In this document: one piece after another, positions 1 to 8,546 of the stretch
How positions within the stretch are numbered: the first letter of the stretch is position 1
How the letters are laid out: the number at the start of each line of letters is the position of its first letter
Assembly: GCA_947498785.1 (NCBI GenBank)
Contig: CANMLS010000003.1
Location: 186,001 to 250,000 of the forward strand
DNA length: 64,000 bases
Source of the DNA: an uncultured Aquimarina sp.
GTDB lineage: Bacteria > Bacteroidota > Bacteroidia > Flavobacteriales > Flavobacteriaceae
Direction: 5' to 3'
Notes under the pieces: model-generated
Told to the model about the DNA's origin: nothing
The model's input: only the letters and a program-made list of their open reading frames with translations
The model's database searches: none
Translations under genes and position numbers: made by a program

Positions 1-714
1 GGATGGAGTGACGATGGAGCTGATATCACTGCCCCAGTAAAGTCTTATAATCCAAACGATTATGGATTATACGATATGGCAGGAAATGTTGCAGAATGGG
101 TTGCAGATGTTTACAGACCTATTGTAGATGATGAGTATAATGATTTCAATTACTATAGAGGAAACGTATACACCAAAAATGCTATCAATCCAGATGGAAC
201 GGTAAAAATCGTTATGACAGATTCTATAGTATATGATACTTTAAGTAATGGTAGAATCATATCTAGAGTTTTACCTGGTGGTATTTTACAAGTTCCTATA
301 GACGATAATGAAACCTATATGAGAACTAACTTTACCGATAGTGATAACAGAAATTACAGAGATGGTGATAAAAGTTCTTCTAGATACTATGAAGGATATC
401 AAGATGAGAAACTTCCAAACAGAAGAATGTATAATGCTCCTATTCATTATGTAGGTCCAAGTGCAGAAGATAGCACAAAAATGGATAAAAAATATGATGA
501 ATCCAGTAAGAGAACTACAATTGTTGATGATAAAGTACGTGTATACAAAGGTGGTTCTTGGAAAGATAGAGCATACTGGCTAGATCCTGCTCAAAGAAGA
601 TTTATGCCACAATACATGGCGACAGATTATATAGGTTTTAGAAATGCCATGTCTCGTGTTGGTACAAAAGCAAGAAAGCAAAAAACACCTAGACATCAGA
701 AACCAAGAAATTAA
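1..714 (+). CDS. gldJ: Gliding motility lipoprotein GldJ, C-terminal part (cut by window start)
   Basis: The frame is open from base 1 (first codons read GWSDDGADI) to the stop at 714, so only the C-terminal 237 residues are present. The piece is the end of a SUMF1/formylglycine-generating-enzyme-like fold: YGLYDMAGNVAEWVADVY near the start, and GGSWKDRAYWLDPAQRR then IGFRNAMSRVG near the end. The long insert between these, rich in Asp, Asn and Tyr, is what I know from GldJ rather than from true sulfatase-maturing enzymes. GldJ is an outer-membrane lipoprotein needed for gliding and type IX secretion in Bacteroidota. The tail is strongly basic (KARKQKTPRHQKPRN). It is followed by a terminator and then murF, as I recall for flavobacteria. 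The identification is fairly sure. Confidence 0.85.
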   Translation, partial: GWSDDGADITAPVKSYNPNDYGLYDMAGNVAEWVADVYRPIVDDEYNDFNYYRGNVYTKNAINPDGTVKIVMTDSIVYDTLSNGRIISRVLPGGILQVPIDDNETYMRTNFTDSDNRNYRDGDKSSSRYYEGYQDEKLPNRRMYNAPIHYVGPSAEDSTKMDKKYDESSKRTTIVDDKVRVYKGGSWKDRAYWLDPAQRRFMPQYMATDYIGFRNAMSRVGTKARKQKTPRHQKPRN

Positions 715-741
715 GATTATTTAAAGTTCGTTATAAATACT

Positions 742-775
742 AAAGCCCTGTACAATTTTGTCAGGGCTTTTTTTA
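742..775 (+). terminator. Rho-independent terminator after gldJ
   Basis: Perfect 9-bp stem AAAGCCCTG / CAGGGCTTT with an 11-base loop, followed by TTTT, starting 28 bases after the gldJ stop. It separates gldJ from murF. Confidence 0.85.
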
Positions 776-788
776 ATATCAATACTTA

Positions 789-2066
789 ATGACTATTACC
801 CAAATACATCAATTGTTTCTAGAAAGCAATAACGTATGCACTGATACTCGGAAAATCAAAAAAAAAGATATATTCTTTGCTCTAAAGGGCGAAAATTTTA
901 ACGGAAACACTTATGCTGAAAAAGCCCTAGAACTTGGTGCATCTTACGTCATAATAGACGAAGAAGAGTTTAAAACCACCAAAAAACACATTCTGGTAAG
1001 TAATGTTTTAAAAACACTACAAGAACTAGCATCTTATCACCGAAAGTATTTGGGCATTCCAATCATTGCATTAACTGGAAGCAACGGAAAAACAACTACA
1101 AAAGAACTAATCAGCAGTGTGCTCTCTACCTGCTTTAAAACCACAGCTACGATTGGCAACCTCAACAATCATATCGGAGTCCCACTTACTCTTTTATCAA
1201 TGTCAAAAGACACACAAATAGGGATTGTAGAGATGGGAGCCAATCATCAAGGTGAAATAGAATTTCTCTCTTCAATTGCCAATCCAGACTATGGCTATAT
1301 TACTAATATCGGAAAAGCACATCTCGAAGGGTTTGGCGGTATTGAAGGGGTTCTAAAAGGTAAAACTGAACTGTATACTTATTTAAAAAATAATAACAAA
1401 ATCGTCTTTCTTAATACTGATGACCTAAAACTTAAAAACGCTTCTTCTGGTATTTCTACTTATACTTTTTCAACTTCCTCAAAAAGTGATATTACTATTC
1501 AATTAGAAGAAAGCACTCCTAATGTTAAAGTCTCCTACCAGAACTTAACAATAAAGAGTAATTTGGTAGGCGCTTATAATTTTACCAATATTGCAGCTGC
1601 AATTACCATCGGACACTATTTCAAAATAGACATCCAACTCATCAAAAATGCAATCGAATCTTATATTCCAAAAAACAATCGTTCTCAAATCATTAAAGAA
1701 GGAAATTACACTATAATTCTAGATGCATATAATGCTAACCCTACTAGTATGAATGCCGCAATTAGTAGTTTCACTAAATTAAATTTTGACTACAAAATTG
1801 TTTTTCTTGGCGATATGTTTGAACTCGGAAAAGAAGCATTAGAAGAACACCAAAATATCACCGAGGTAATCAACAATACAAAAGTTAATGAGATATACCT
1901 AATTGGAAATAATTTTTTCTCCACTCAATGCAAAGACCCTAGAGTCAAAAAATTCAAATCTTATGAAGATTTAAAAAATAACTTGAAATTAGAAAACAAA
2001 AACGGTGCGATCCTCATCAAAGGGTCACGAGGAATGAAACTAGAAAGAATACTCGAGTTACTCTAA
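789..2066 (+). CDS. murF: UDP-N-acetylmuramoyl-tripeptide--D-alanyl-D-alanine ligase MurF
   Basis: Cytoplasmic peptidoglycan enzyme that adds D-Ala-D-Ala to the UDP-MurNAc-tripeptide using ATP. The 425-residue length is usual. The N-terminal domain has CTDTRKIKKKDIFFALKGENFNG (shown here only as the family's S/T-D-T-R and F-A-L-x-G blocks). The Mur-ligase P-loop ALTGSNGKTTTKE lies at about residues 94-106. The central domain has VEMGANHQGEI and TNIGKAHLEGFGG, and the C-terminal domain has DAYNANPTSM and LGDMFELG. It starts 14 bases after the gldJ terminator and is the last housekeeping gene before the catabolic island. The call is secure. Confidence 0.96.
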   Translation: MTITQIHQLFLESNNVCTDTRKIKKKDIFFALKGENFNGNTYAEKALELGASYVIIDEEEFKTTKKHILVSNVLKTLQELASYHRKYLGIPIIALTGSNGKTTTKELISSVLSTCFKTTATIGNLNNHIGVPLTLLSMSKDTQIGIVEMGANHQGEIEFLSSIANPDYGYITNIGKAHLEGFGGIEGVLKGKTELYTYLKNNNKIVFLNTDDLKLKNASSGISTYTFSTSSKSDITIQLEESTPNVKVSYQNLTIKSNLVGAYNFTNIAAAITIGHYFKIDIQLIKNAIESYIPKNNRSQIIKEGNYTIILDAYNANPTSMNAAISSFTKLNFDYKIVFLGDMFELGKEALEEHQNITEVINNTKVNEIYLIGNNFFSTQCKDPRVKKFKSYEDLKNNLKLENKNGAILIKGSRGMKLERILELL

Positions 2067-2394
2067 TCATTAACAGTTTTATGGTTGGCAAAATTTTTCA
2101 GATTTCTTATTGTAGAACTCATAGATTTCTTAAATACTCTCCTCACAAAACCCTATAACTAAAACTTATTCAATAATGACTTTGCCGTAGGATATTATTC
2201 TACGGTTAACAAGCATGAAATCTCTGACAGTGACCTATATAGATAACAAAATTATACGTAGCATCAATAGAAACGCCTGTTGTAAGTTCTGCATCTACAA
2301 TTTCATCGTTATTTGCTTTTTTGGTAACAAACTGTAAAATTTAATCGTTTTCCATCAATAACACATACGTGTTGTGTTCCCAAACAGGTAACCT
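2067..2394. other. Gene-poor stretch with unassigned coding-like debris
   Basis: No intact gene. On the minus strand short open stretches continue from the decayed VOC gene next door (for example a stretch reading NNDEIVDAELTTGVSIDATY around 2240-2315), but frames are broken and I do not recognise the family. No clear terminator is visible after murF. Confidence 0.4.
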
Positions 2395-2701
2395 CATCTG
2401 GGTTTTCAATATCTCATAACTGCATAGGTTTCATGACATCAATATCATAATCTTGTATTCTTTTGTCCATTTCTTTTGCCTTAGACGTTGGAAAACCTAA
2501 TGAGAAAGATCCTAGCTCATAAAAATTATAACTTTTATGAATATTTGGTGTTGACGTTTTTAAATGTAAAACTCATTTTCATAACATCACCATAAAAATG
2601 TTTATAACCATTTAAATCTGTAGTCAGAGTGTAACGGTATGTATATAACTGGTTAATGCTCCCTTACTAATTCCTTTTGGTATTTTTAATGTTCTCTTTA
2701 C
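2395..2701 (-). pseudogene. Decayed VOC-family gene, paralogue of the gene at 33009-34013
   Basis: Minus-strand translation in pieces matches the N-terminal third of the intact VOC protein at 33009. TLKIPKGISKGALTSYIHT matches its residues 4-23. After a frameshift, TDLNGYKHFYGDVMKM matches residues 28-44. After loss of about 45 residues, LHLKTSTPNIHKSYNFYELG and SFSLGFPTS, then DYDIDVMKPMQL, match residues 91 to about 140. There is a stop (TGA) where the intact copy has Gly of LGDI. The rest of the gene is gone. It lies 50 bases downstream of, and on the same strand as, the VOC gene 2752-3282, so it was probably once the last gene of that operon. Confidence 0.85.
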
Positions 2702-2751
2702 TTATTTTCTCAATTTTATCATTTCTACTTCATTCAAAATTCATACAGTCT

Positions 2752-3282
2752 TTATAAAAGTTGATAAACAGCTACCAAATGACCGTCTGGATCAATAAAT
2801 GATTGCTCTTTATAGCTAATTCTAGAACCCTTAACAGTATGTTGCTCGGTATGTTTTAACCCTAGATCTTTTATTTTACCCATTATTATTTCAATGGTAT
2901 CTACCCTAATAAGTACTGCACTCATATAAGGTTCTGATGGTGGTTTAGGTAATTTAACACCCGTAACTTCTTTTAAATTTATAATTCTTTTTTGATCTTT
3001 AGAATTTAAAGTAGCTACTTTTATTTTGGCTTTTTTAGGAATATTGAAAACTGAATAAGCGTATGATTCGCTATCAGCTTCTGCTATTACTGCTACTTCA
3101 AAACCTAAAATATCTCTATAAACTTGTAAAGATTTCTCAAGATCTGATACCAAAATAGAACTTCGTTGCAAGTGAACCTCTCTGGTTATAGTGTCTCCTT
3201 CTTCTTGACTGAATGCCATGTTAATCATTAACATAAAAAAGAAGAAAAGAGATATAGTTTTATTTAAATACATTGATTTCAT
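2752..3282 (-). CDS. Exported VOC (glyoxalase/dioxygenase fold) protein
   Basis: 176 residues. The N-terminus (MYLNKTISLFFFFMLMINMAFSQ) is a signal peptide ending in FSQ, so the VOC domain should act outside the cytoplasm. It is followed by one VOC domain: RSSILVSDLEKSLQVYRDILGFEV, a middle part, and at the end SFIDPDGHLVAVYQLL, where the D-P-D-G-x motif is typical. It is clearly paralogous to 36023-36457 (same DLEKSLxxYRDILGF and DGHLxxxYxxL blocks), which lacks a signal peptide. ATGs at residues 1 and 4 both fit. It is the last intact gene of the 5642-2752 unit. Substrate unknown: the fold covers lyases, isomerases and ring-cleaving dioxygenases. Confidence 0.8.
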   Translation of the reverse strand: MKSMYLNKTISLFFFFMLMINMAFSQEEGDTITREVHLQRSSILVSDLEKSLQVYRDILGFEVAVIAEADSESYAYSVFNIPKKAKIKVATLNSKDQKRIINLKEVTGVKLPKPPSEPYMSAVLIRVDTIEIIMGKIKDLGLKHTEQHTVKGSRISYKEQSFIDPDGHLVAVYQLL

Positions 3283-3297
3283 TGTAATTGTATGATT

Positions 3298-3765
3298 TTA
3301 TAATTGAGCCAATGTCTCCTTAATATTTTCAAAACTAGGTAGTGATTTTCCATCTGTTACTTCTGCATATCTAATAACTCCTTTGTCATCAACAACAAAA
3401 GCAGAACGCATTGAAAACCCTGTCATACCTGCAAAATCGCCATCAAAAAGAACCCCGTAATCTGCGCTTACTTTTCTATTAAAATCTGAACCTAAAGGAA
3501 AGTTTAAATTGTTTTCTTTAGAAAATTTATCGAGTACGAAGGGGGAATCTACTGAAACACCAACAACCTCAGCATTCAAAGACGCATAATCATTATCCTC
3601 TCCATTAGCTGTACATAACTGTTCTGTGCAAACACTAGTAAAAGCCAATGGAAAAAAATGTAAAATAAGGTTTTTACCCTTGTAATTACTCAATGTAATT
3701 GGTTCTAAATCTGTACCTACTAATTTAAAGCCTGGAGCTTTATCCCCTTGTTTTAATACTATCAT
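3298..3765 (-). CDS. Peroxiredoxin (AhpC/TSA, BCP/AhpE type)
   Basis: 155-residue thioredoxin-fold peroxidase. KQGDKAPGFKLVGTD opens the domain and the peroxidatic cysteine sits in PLAFTSVCTEQLC, with a second Cys four residues on. FPLGSDFNRKVSADYGV and MRSAFVVDDKGVIRY are standard for the family. There is no signal peptide, so it is cytoplasmic. It reduces peroxides with thiol electrons. It is placed between a DUF1838 gene (2-base gap upstream) and a VOC gene. Its presence in the unit suggests that the pathway makes H2O2, for which the two amine-oxidase-like flavoproteins of the island are obvious sources (inference). Confidence 0.9.
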   Translation of the reverse strand: MIVLKQGDKAPGFKLVGTDLEPITLSNYKGKNLILHFFPLAFTSVCTEQLCTANGEDNDYASLNAEVVGVSVDSPFVLDKFSKENNLNFPLGSDFNRKVSADYGVLFDGDFAGMTGFSMRSAFVVDDKGVIRYAEVTDGKSLPSFENIKETLAQL

Positions 3766-3767
3766 TG

Positions 3768-4673
3768 TTAGTCTCTAGTTTTTTCTATTTTTCTTTTATT
3801 GGTATTATCTTCTAAGTACTTCTTAAAAACAGTCCAAGAGGTTTCATTTGGTCTTTTATCTCCTAGTGCTTGTGGCGCTTTATATTTTGGGTAACGTTCA
3901 TCTAATATTTTTTGAATTCGCCCCCAAACTCTATCTTTTTCTAAAACACTTATTCCGGTTGCATTAGCTATTATCCATCCTGGTCTACCTCCCATTTCCA
4001 TCCAAGGTAACCATTGCGACATACGTTGCCATGAAATATTAGATTGGCTAATGTTTTTTATTTTAGAATTTGTTAACTCTTCTGCGTTGTAGTAGGTATT
4101 AAAGATTTCCATAGCATGATAAGTACCTCCTACATATTTTTGATAATCCCCAGCTAAAGGATTTTTATAAAACAAAGGGATTTCATTAGATGTTACCCCT
4201 ATCTCGCCATATTTTCTAAAACTGGCTTTTGCTGTAGAGTTTCCTTCTTTATCTTTTTCATAAAATGTACTTCTCATGTTTACAGGATCATTTGCCACAT
4301 GAACAACGTTAACCATTTCTCCTGTCCATGGGTTTTCCCATTCATCAATTATTTCGTTGGTTTTAGGATCTAGATACATCATAATTTCACGTCCAACTAA
4401 ATTAAACCCTTTACCTCTAATTGGGTCCTCTACACACTCACACTGGCGTATATTAAAACCAATAACATTTAATAAATGACGATCTTTCTCGCCTTGTACA
4501 CGACTATAAATTCGCCCTTCCCACATGCTATACATTGGCTTTCCTTCTTCAAGTGTATGACAAGACATTTTTTGTCTCATCTCTAAAGCTTTTTCACCTT
4601 CTAATGTCGTTTCTTGTGAATGCACTCCCATAACAAACACAAAACATAATAGTAGTATGATTTTAGTCTTCAT
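3768..4673 (-). CDS. DUF1838 family protein, exported
   Basis: 301 residues with a signal peptide (MKTKIILLLCFVFVMGVHSQ) followed by a DUF1838 domain. It shares with the proteins at 5745 and 41251 the blocks VWGRI/IYSR, ENPWTGEMVNVVHVANDPVN, ISWQRMSQWLPWMEMGGRPG and, near the end, a P-N-E-T-S-W motif. DUF1838 has no established function that I know. Three paralogues in one island, two with Sec signals and one with a Tat signal, point to a periplasmic step done on several related substrates. It is the second gene of the 5642-2752 unit, 12 bases after the VOC gene. Family call good, function unknown. Confidence 0.8.
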   Translation of the reverse strand: MKTKIILLLCFVFVMGVHSQETTLEGEKALEMRQKMSCHTLEEGKPMYSMWEGRIYSRVQGEKDRHLLNVIGFNIRQCECVEDPIRGKGFNLVGREIMMYLDPKTNEIIDEWENPWTGEMVNVVHVANDPVNMRSTFYEKDKEGNSTAKASFRKYGEIGVTSNEIPLFYKNPLAGDYQKYVGGTYHAMEIFNTYYNAEELTNSKIKNISQSNISWQRMSQWLPWMEMGGRPGWIIANATGISVLEKDRVWGRIQKILDERYPKYKAPQALGDKRPNETSWTVFKKYLEDNTNKRKIEKTRD

Positions 4674-4685
4674 TTTATATATAAT

Positions 4686-5642
4686 TTAGTTTATTTTCTC
4701 TATAAATTCCCATATAACAGCGTTGGGACTTATTACTGAAAAGCTATTAACTTCTCCATAAGGTTCAATAACTAGTTTTTGAAATTTTTTATGAATTTCA
4801 GCATCTACTTTAATAAGTGACTGATAATAGGCTTCTAATCCTTCAACTTCACAACGATACAACAATAGCCCTCTGTTAGGTGGCGCTACTTTTTTTGTAA
4901 AATCTTTTCCGGTTACACCTTCAAATTCACATACTTGAAACATCACATCTCTGGTACCATCTAAAGAAAACATATTCACTTTACAGGTTACATCTTCAAT
5001 CATGTTTATAGGAATGTTAAACATGTTTTCTATAGGAGCCTCTTTTTTTACCTGATATTCGTTTAAAAGCGAAAAACCTAAAGTATTCACATAAAAATCT
5101 CTTGCTTCATCAAGATTTCTAACCGTTATGGAAGAGTTGTAAACATGTGATGGAATCTTATATCCCGCTGGAAGTTCTAGCGGCGGTTGCACTCTATGTG
5201 TAAAGGCAATGATAATATCATCATACCCTTTCATTAATATATCATACAACTCAAATGGACCCATTTTTTGAAGAAGCGGATCACTTAATCCGTGAAAACC
5301 TAGTTCTCTAATATCATTAAACGTTTGTGCTACTTCTGGTACTCTAAGATTAATATCCATGATACCTCCAACATCCCATGGGTTTTGAGATGATCTTATG
5401 TATTCTTGTTCTACATTGTTATATTTAATTAATCTAATAGAACCCGCTTCATGATTATTAAATCTTATTAGCTTTTCTGAAGCTGTGACATGAGGTTCTA
5501 AATTCCAGAAATCTAAAACGGTTCTATCGGTTTCATAGTTACCAACAACATTCAATCCTCCATAACCACAGAAAAAATGCTCTACTTTTTCCATGTTACC
5601 AACACTATAAACAACCTCTAATATTGTTTTTAATTTGAACAT
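4686..5642 (-). CDS. Two-domain VOC family protein
   Basis: 318 residues from the ATG at 5642 (a TTG 21 bases upstream is in frame but gives no extra homology). Two VOC repeats: the first begins TILEVVYSVGNMEKVEHFF, the second SSITVRNLDEARDFYVNTLGF at about residue 175, and the protein ends SVISPNAVIWEFIEKIN. Its paralogue is 36479-37471, with the same GGIMDINLRV/GGVFDVNIRV, PPLELPAGY/PPLKGFEF and CSAMAKPPN-like blocks. Cytoplasmic. It is the first gene of the unit, directly downstream of the operator at 5676-5711. Two-domain VOC proteins of this length are often annotated as extradiol-type dioxygenases, but I cannot confirm metal ligands here. Confidence 0.78.
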   Translation of the reverse strand: MFKLKTILEVVYSVGNMEKVEHFFCGYGGLNVVGNYETDRTVLDFWNLEPHVTASEKLIRFNNHEAGSIRLIKYNNVEQEYIRSSQNPWDVGGIMDINLRVPEVAQTFNDIRELGFHGLSDPLLQKMGPFELYDILMKGYDDIIIAFTHRVQPPLELPAGYKIPSHVYNSSITVRNLDEARDFYVNTLGFSLLNEYQVKKEAPIENMFNIPINMIEDVTCKVNMFSLDGTRDVMFQVCEFEGVTGKDFTKKVAPPNRGLLLYRCEVEGLEAYYQSLIKVDAEIHKKFQKLVIEPYGEVNSFSVISPNAVIWEFIEKIN

Positions 5643-5675
5643 CTTATGAATAATATAGAGCAAGATACTAAAAAT

Positions 5676-5711
5676 AGTTAATACAGTTAACCATTAATAA
5701 TGTTAATTATT
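5676..5711. promoter_or_regulatory. Island operator, copy 1 (perfect)
   Basis: Four hexamers GTTAAT, GTTAAC, ATTAAT, GTTAAT with spacers of 3, 1 and 3 bases. It sits in the 102-base divergent gap between the VOC gene (start 5642, minus) and the DUF1838 gene (start 5745, plus). A Bacteroidota -7-like box TATATTTA lies at 5716-5723 on the plus side, so the operator would cover the -33 region. Confidence 0.85.
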
Positions 5712-5744
5712 TCTTTATATTTATGAAATTAAAATTTTCCAAAT

Positions 5745-6665
5745 ATGAAAACAGATAAGAATAATATTAGTAGAAGAGCCTTTATTAACACTACTGCCCT
5801 TTCACTTGCTGCAATACCGACTTTAAGTAGTTCTTCTATTTTTAACAAAGACACTAACATCATTCCTCCTTTAAAAAAGATTGATGATGATAAATTTAAA
5901 ACTTACATACGTTTAATGGGTAGCTTAGAACCTACAACAATTTACAAATGGTTTTCTGGCCATCTTTGGGGCATTGTGCCAAATGAAGCACCAATACCAT
6001 TAACCACCTTACAAGGGCTTGCTAAAAGTAATTGGCGGGTAGAAGGTGAGCATATTACTAAAGAAAGTTTTGACCTAGGCTTTTTTGGTGATTTAGAGAA
6101 AGGAAATGTCTTGAATTCGTGGAAAAACCCATACACTAACGAAATTGTGAAGCCTTTTCATTTTATGTACGGAGGCGGTAGTAAAACCATTTATACTCCA
6201 AAAGGCATTAAATCTGGAGAAAGCATTAAACCTTATAATACAAATTGGGTGCAATCTGGAGATCAAGTATGGCTAGATGAATACGGATCACACAGTTTTA
6301 AAAATCCTATTCAACCAGATGAATGGCCTATTTCTTCTTCTGGTAAACAAATGCACTTTGGTTCTTCGACAACTTTTATAGCAAATGCTAATGAACTCTT
6401 TGATGACAAATTAGCATCATGCAACCAAAACTTTTTCTGGACTGCGGTCAATTCCTGGGAACCCTGGTTACGGATGAGACAAAAAGAAGGGTTTGTTATG
6501 TGGCGTGCAACTGGAAGAAAAATTACTGATATTTCAGAAATACCAGATGCTATGAAAACATATGTAAATAGCGTACAGCCTAATTATTTTAAAGATGAAA
6601 CACCTTGGAAAGGAAGACGTAGTACCTATGCCAGTTACAAAAAACTAAGAAAAGGTGAGCAATAG
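5745..6665 (+). CDS. DUF1838 family protein with Tat signal
   Basis: 306 residues. The N-terminus has a twin-arginine motif (SRRAFINT) followed by a hydrophobic stretch, so it is probably exported folded, perhaps with a cofactor. The DUF1838 body carries WKNPYTNEIVKPFHFMYGGG and FWTAVNSWEPWLRMRQKEG, equivalent to the ENPWTGE and WLPWMEMGGRPG blocks of the paralogues, but overall it is the most diverged of the three. It is transcribed alone from operator copy 1 and ends 6 bases before the convergent stop of the CpeT-like gene at 6672. Function unknown; a periplasmic enzyme or binding protein is an inference. Confidence 0.78.
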   Translation: MKTDKNNISRRAFINTTALSLAAIPTLSSSSIFNKDTNIIPPLKKIDDDKFKTYIRLMGSLEPTTIYKWFSGHLWGIVPNEAPIPLTTLQGLAKSNWRVEGEHITKESFDLGFFGDLEKGNVLNSWKNPYTNEIVKPFHFMYGGGSKTIYTPKGIKSGESIKPYNTNWVQSGDQVWLDEYGSHSFKNPIQPDEWPISSSGKQMHFGSSTTFIANANELFDDKLASCNQNFFWTAVNSWEPWLRMRQKEGFVMWRATGRKITDISEIPDAMKTYVNSVQPNYFKDETPWKGRRSTYASYKKLRKGEQ

Positions 6666-6671
6666 ACTTTA

Positions 6672-7745
6672 TTATGAACCAGGTCTAAGTTCTTGTTGTA
6701 ATTTTATATTTCTTTGAGTTTTTAAATCACATTGTACACGAATCCATCCTGGATTAAAACCAATACGATCTGCTCCAGGGTTTCCCCATGAATAGATTAA
6801 TGTTTTATTAGTAGCTTTATCTAAAATATAAATTACAAATGTTTCTCTATGCATGCCAAAAGACCATGTGTTTCGCATACCTAAGAGCATATTTCGTCCA
6901 TCAGGATAACTAAATATGAACTCTCCACCCTGATCATACATATCAATATAATGTTTGGTTATAGTAGGTCTGCCATTGGTATCATTTGGAAAATCTACCA
7001 TACATGTAAAACACCTTGCTTTTTCTAGCATAAAAGGTGTTGACTCTTTTTCTTCTGTTTTATTTTCAAGAAAATTAAAAGTGTTTTCGGTTATTTCGAA
7101 TTGATAATCTGAATGTTTGACCTTTTTACTTTTACATTGATTATGATCTGTTTTTGCTAAAAAACCATAACCATTTCGTTTTAATATTAAAGGACAACCT
7201 TCATACAATTTTTTAGAATCTGGTTTCAAAACACTTATACTGTCAAAGCTTTCCCTTATAGATAGTATTGGCTTTTTAGCATTAAAATGATAGACCTTTA
7301 CCTTCAAACCTTTAATCTCATCATCTGGTATTAATTGATAAATACATTGTCTAGTAATATTTAACGGATCATTATCTTGATATTCTTCAATGTATACGGC
7401 CCCAACTCCAAAATTTGAATTTTGAAATTGTTTTACTGAAACATGTACACGATTGTGTATCTCATTTTGCTTATTCGTATTCTGAATCTTATCAAAATCT
7501 AGTTGCTCTACATTATCATATTCACCTCCCCAAATATGTAATAAATAATCTAGTTCTCTTTCTGGATATGAAAATTTTCTATTAGCTTGTATGTTTGATT
7601 CTAAACGTTTTTGCGTTGTTTTAGATGTTACTCCCATTTCTGGTGAACTAGACAATGGTTTTTTGTTTTTATCACCTTGAGCGTTGCTCACAAAAATACC
7701 CATTAGAAAAAGATGGGTTATTATAATTTTCTTAATGGGTTTCAT
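6672..7745 (-). CDS. CpeT/CpcT-like exported protein with extra C-terminal domain
   Basis: 357 residues with signal peptide (IIITHLFLMGIFVSNAQ). The CpeT/CpcT domain begins LDYLLHIWGGEYDNVEQLDF (family W-x2-G-x-Y/F-x-N-x2-Q) and contains ITRQCIYQLIPDDEIKGLKV and YEGCPLILKRNGYGFLAKT (family GC-x-hydrophobic block). After about residue 250 follows a domain not in cyanobacterial CpeT, with the block YIDMYDQGGEF and ending YSWGNPGADRIGFNPGWIRVQC. The same tail is present at 31498, 58176 and 60105. CpeT/CpcT are calycin-fold bilin lyases in cyanobacteria. Here no phycobiliprotein is present, so binding or processing of a bilin-like ligand is inferred. Last gene of the 11363-6672 unit. Confidence 0.75.
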   Translation of the reverse strand: MKPIKKIIITHLFLMGIFVSNAQGDKNKKPLSSSPEMGVTSKTTQKRLESNIQANRKFSYPERELDYLLHIWGGEYDNVEQLDFDKIQNTNKQNEIHNRVHVSVKQFQNSNFGVGAVYIEEYQDNDPLNITRQCIYQLIPDDEIKGLKVKVYHFNAKKPILSIRESFDSISVLKPDSKKLYEGCPLILKRNGYGFLAKTDHNQCKSKKVKHSDYQFEITENTFNFLENKTEEKESTPFMLEKARCFTCMVDFPNDTNGRPTITKHYIDMYDQGGEFIFSYPDGRNMLLGMRNTWSFGMHRETFVIYILDKATNKTLIYSWGNPGADRIGFNPGWIRVQCDLKTQRNIKLQQELRPGS

Positions 7746-7763
7746 ATTGATTTTGTTTGGTTC

Positions 7764-8183
7764 TTATTTTTCAAGCCAATCGCCTATTCCATAAGGATCG
7801 GGATGGGGAGCAGATACATGCTCGTGTCTAATTTTCCAATCGTTATTTTCTCTTTTAAACACGAAGGAAGCTCTAAACGTATTAAAAACTTTTTTTCCTT
7901 TAACGTCTAAATACAATTCTGTTATACCGCTAATCCATCCTATATCTCCAACAATTTCTTCAAAAGGTCCTTCTGTCCATACAATTTTGGTCATAGCAAT
8001 AGGAGAATTAGTAAAATCTGACCAGCCTTTAGATATTAAGTCAAATCCTTTTGTACTATACCGTGGTCCCTCTAAAACCACATAGGTTTTTTCGTCTTGG
8101 CAGTAGCCATTCTTAATTTCTTCAATATCTCTATCTATAATCGAATTGAAGAATTTTGTAATTCTATCGTGAAGTTCTGCCAT
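7764..8183 (-). CDS. SnoaL-like / NTF2-fold protein
   Basis: 139 residues, cytoplasmic. The order of blocks fits a nuclear-transport-factor-2 fold of the SnoaL or ketosteroid-isomerase type: an N-terminal helix (LHDRITKFFNSIIDRDIEEI), a central TKGFDLISKGWSDF with IAMTKIVWTEG, then GWISGITELYLDVKGK, TFRASFVFKREN and DWKIRHEHVSAPH. Family members are small isomerases, cyclases or binding proteins, and many are annotated as nuclear transport factor 2 family. The start ATG overlaps the stop of the upstream gene by one base (TAATG), so the two are translationally coupled. The substrate is unknown. Confidence 0.7.
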   Translation of the reverse strand: MAELHDRITKFFNSIIDRDIEEIKNGYCQDEKTYVVLEGPRYSTKGFDLISKGWSDFTNSPIAMTKIVWTEGPFEEIVGDIGWISGITELYLDVKGKKVFNTFRASFVFKRENNDWKIRHEHVSAPHPDPYGIGDWLEK

Positions 8184-8536
8184 TACATTTCATTTATATC
8201 ATTGGCAATATCTTCAATACTCTTATCTGGATTTTCAAGCTCTTCCATTTCTTGCTGTACGATACGAAGTATTCTTGAAATATACTCACTATGCCAGGTT
8301 TGACGCTCTTCTTCTATTTCTTTTGAATCTGGCACGTAGTTTTCAATTTCTTCTTTTAAAACCAATCCTTTTTTCTCAAGTATACGTTCAATACTATCCA
8401 TACGCTCTCGCATCACAGCCAACTCACCTGCTACTGCCATGGTAATATTTAACACACGTTCTACTGCTGGATCATCATGAAAATAAGGGCGTTTCCCTTT
8501 TGACTTGCTAGAGGCCAATTTTATATAATCAATCAT
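8183..8536 (-). CDS. Small helical protein of unknown function
   Basis: 117 residues, no signal peptide, no recognised domain. It opens with a basic stretch (SSKSKGKRPYFHDDPAVERVL), followed by a hydrophobic helix (ITMAVAGELAVMRERM) and a long charged region rich in Glu (DSIERILEKKG, IEEERQTWHSEYISRILRIVQQE), which could form coiled coils. It lies 10 bases after the methyltransferase and overlaps the SnoaL-like gene. The arrangement suggests a small subunit or adaptor of one of its neighbours (inference). I remember similar short proteins being annotated next to hydantoinase genes, but cannot name a family. Confidence 0.65.
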   Translation of the reverse strand: MIDYIKLASSKSKGKRPYFHDDPAVERVLNITMAVAGELAVMRERMDSIERILEKKGLVLKEEIENYVPDSKEIEEERQTWHSEYISRILRIVQQEMEELENPDKSIEDIANDINEM

Positions 8537-8546
8537 ACTATTTTTT

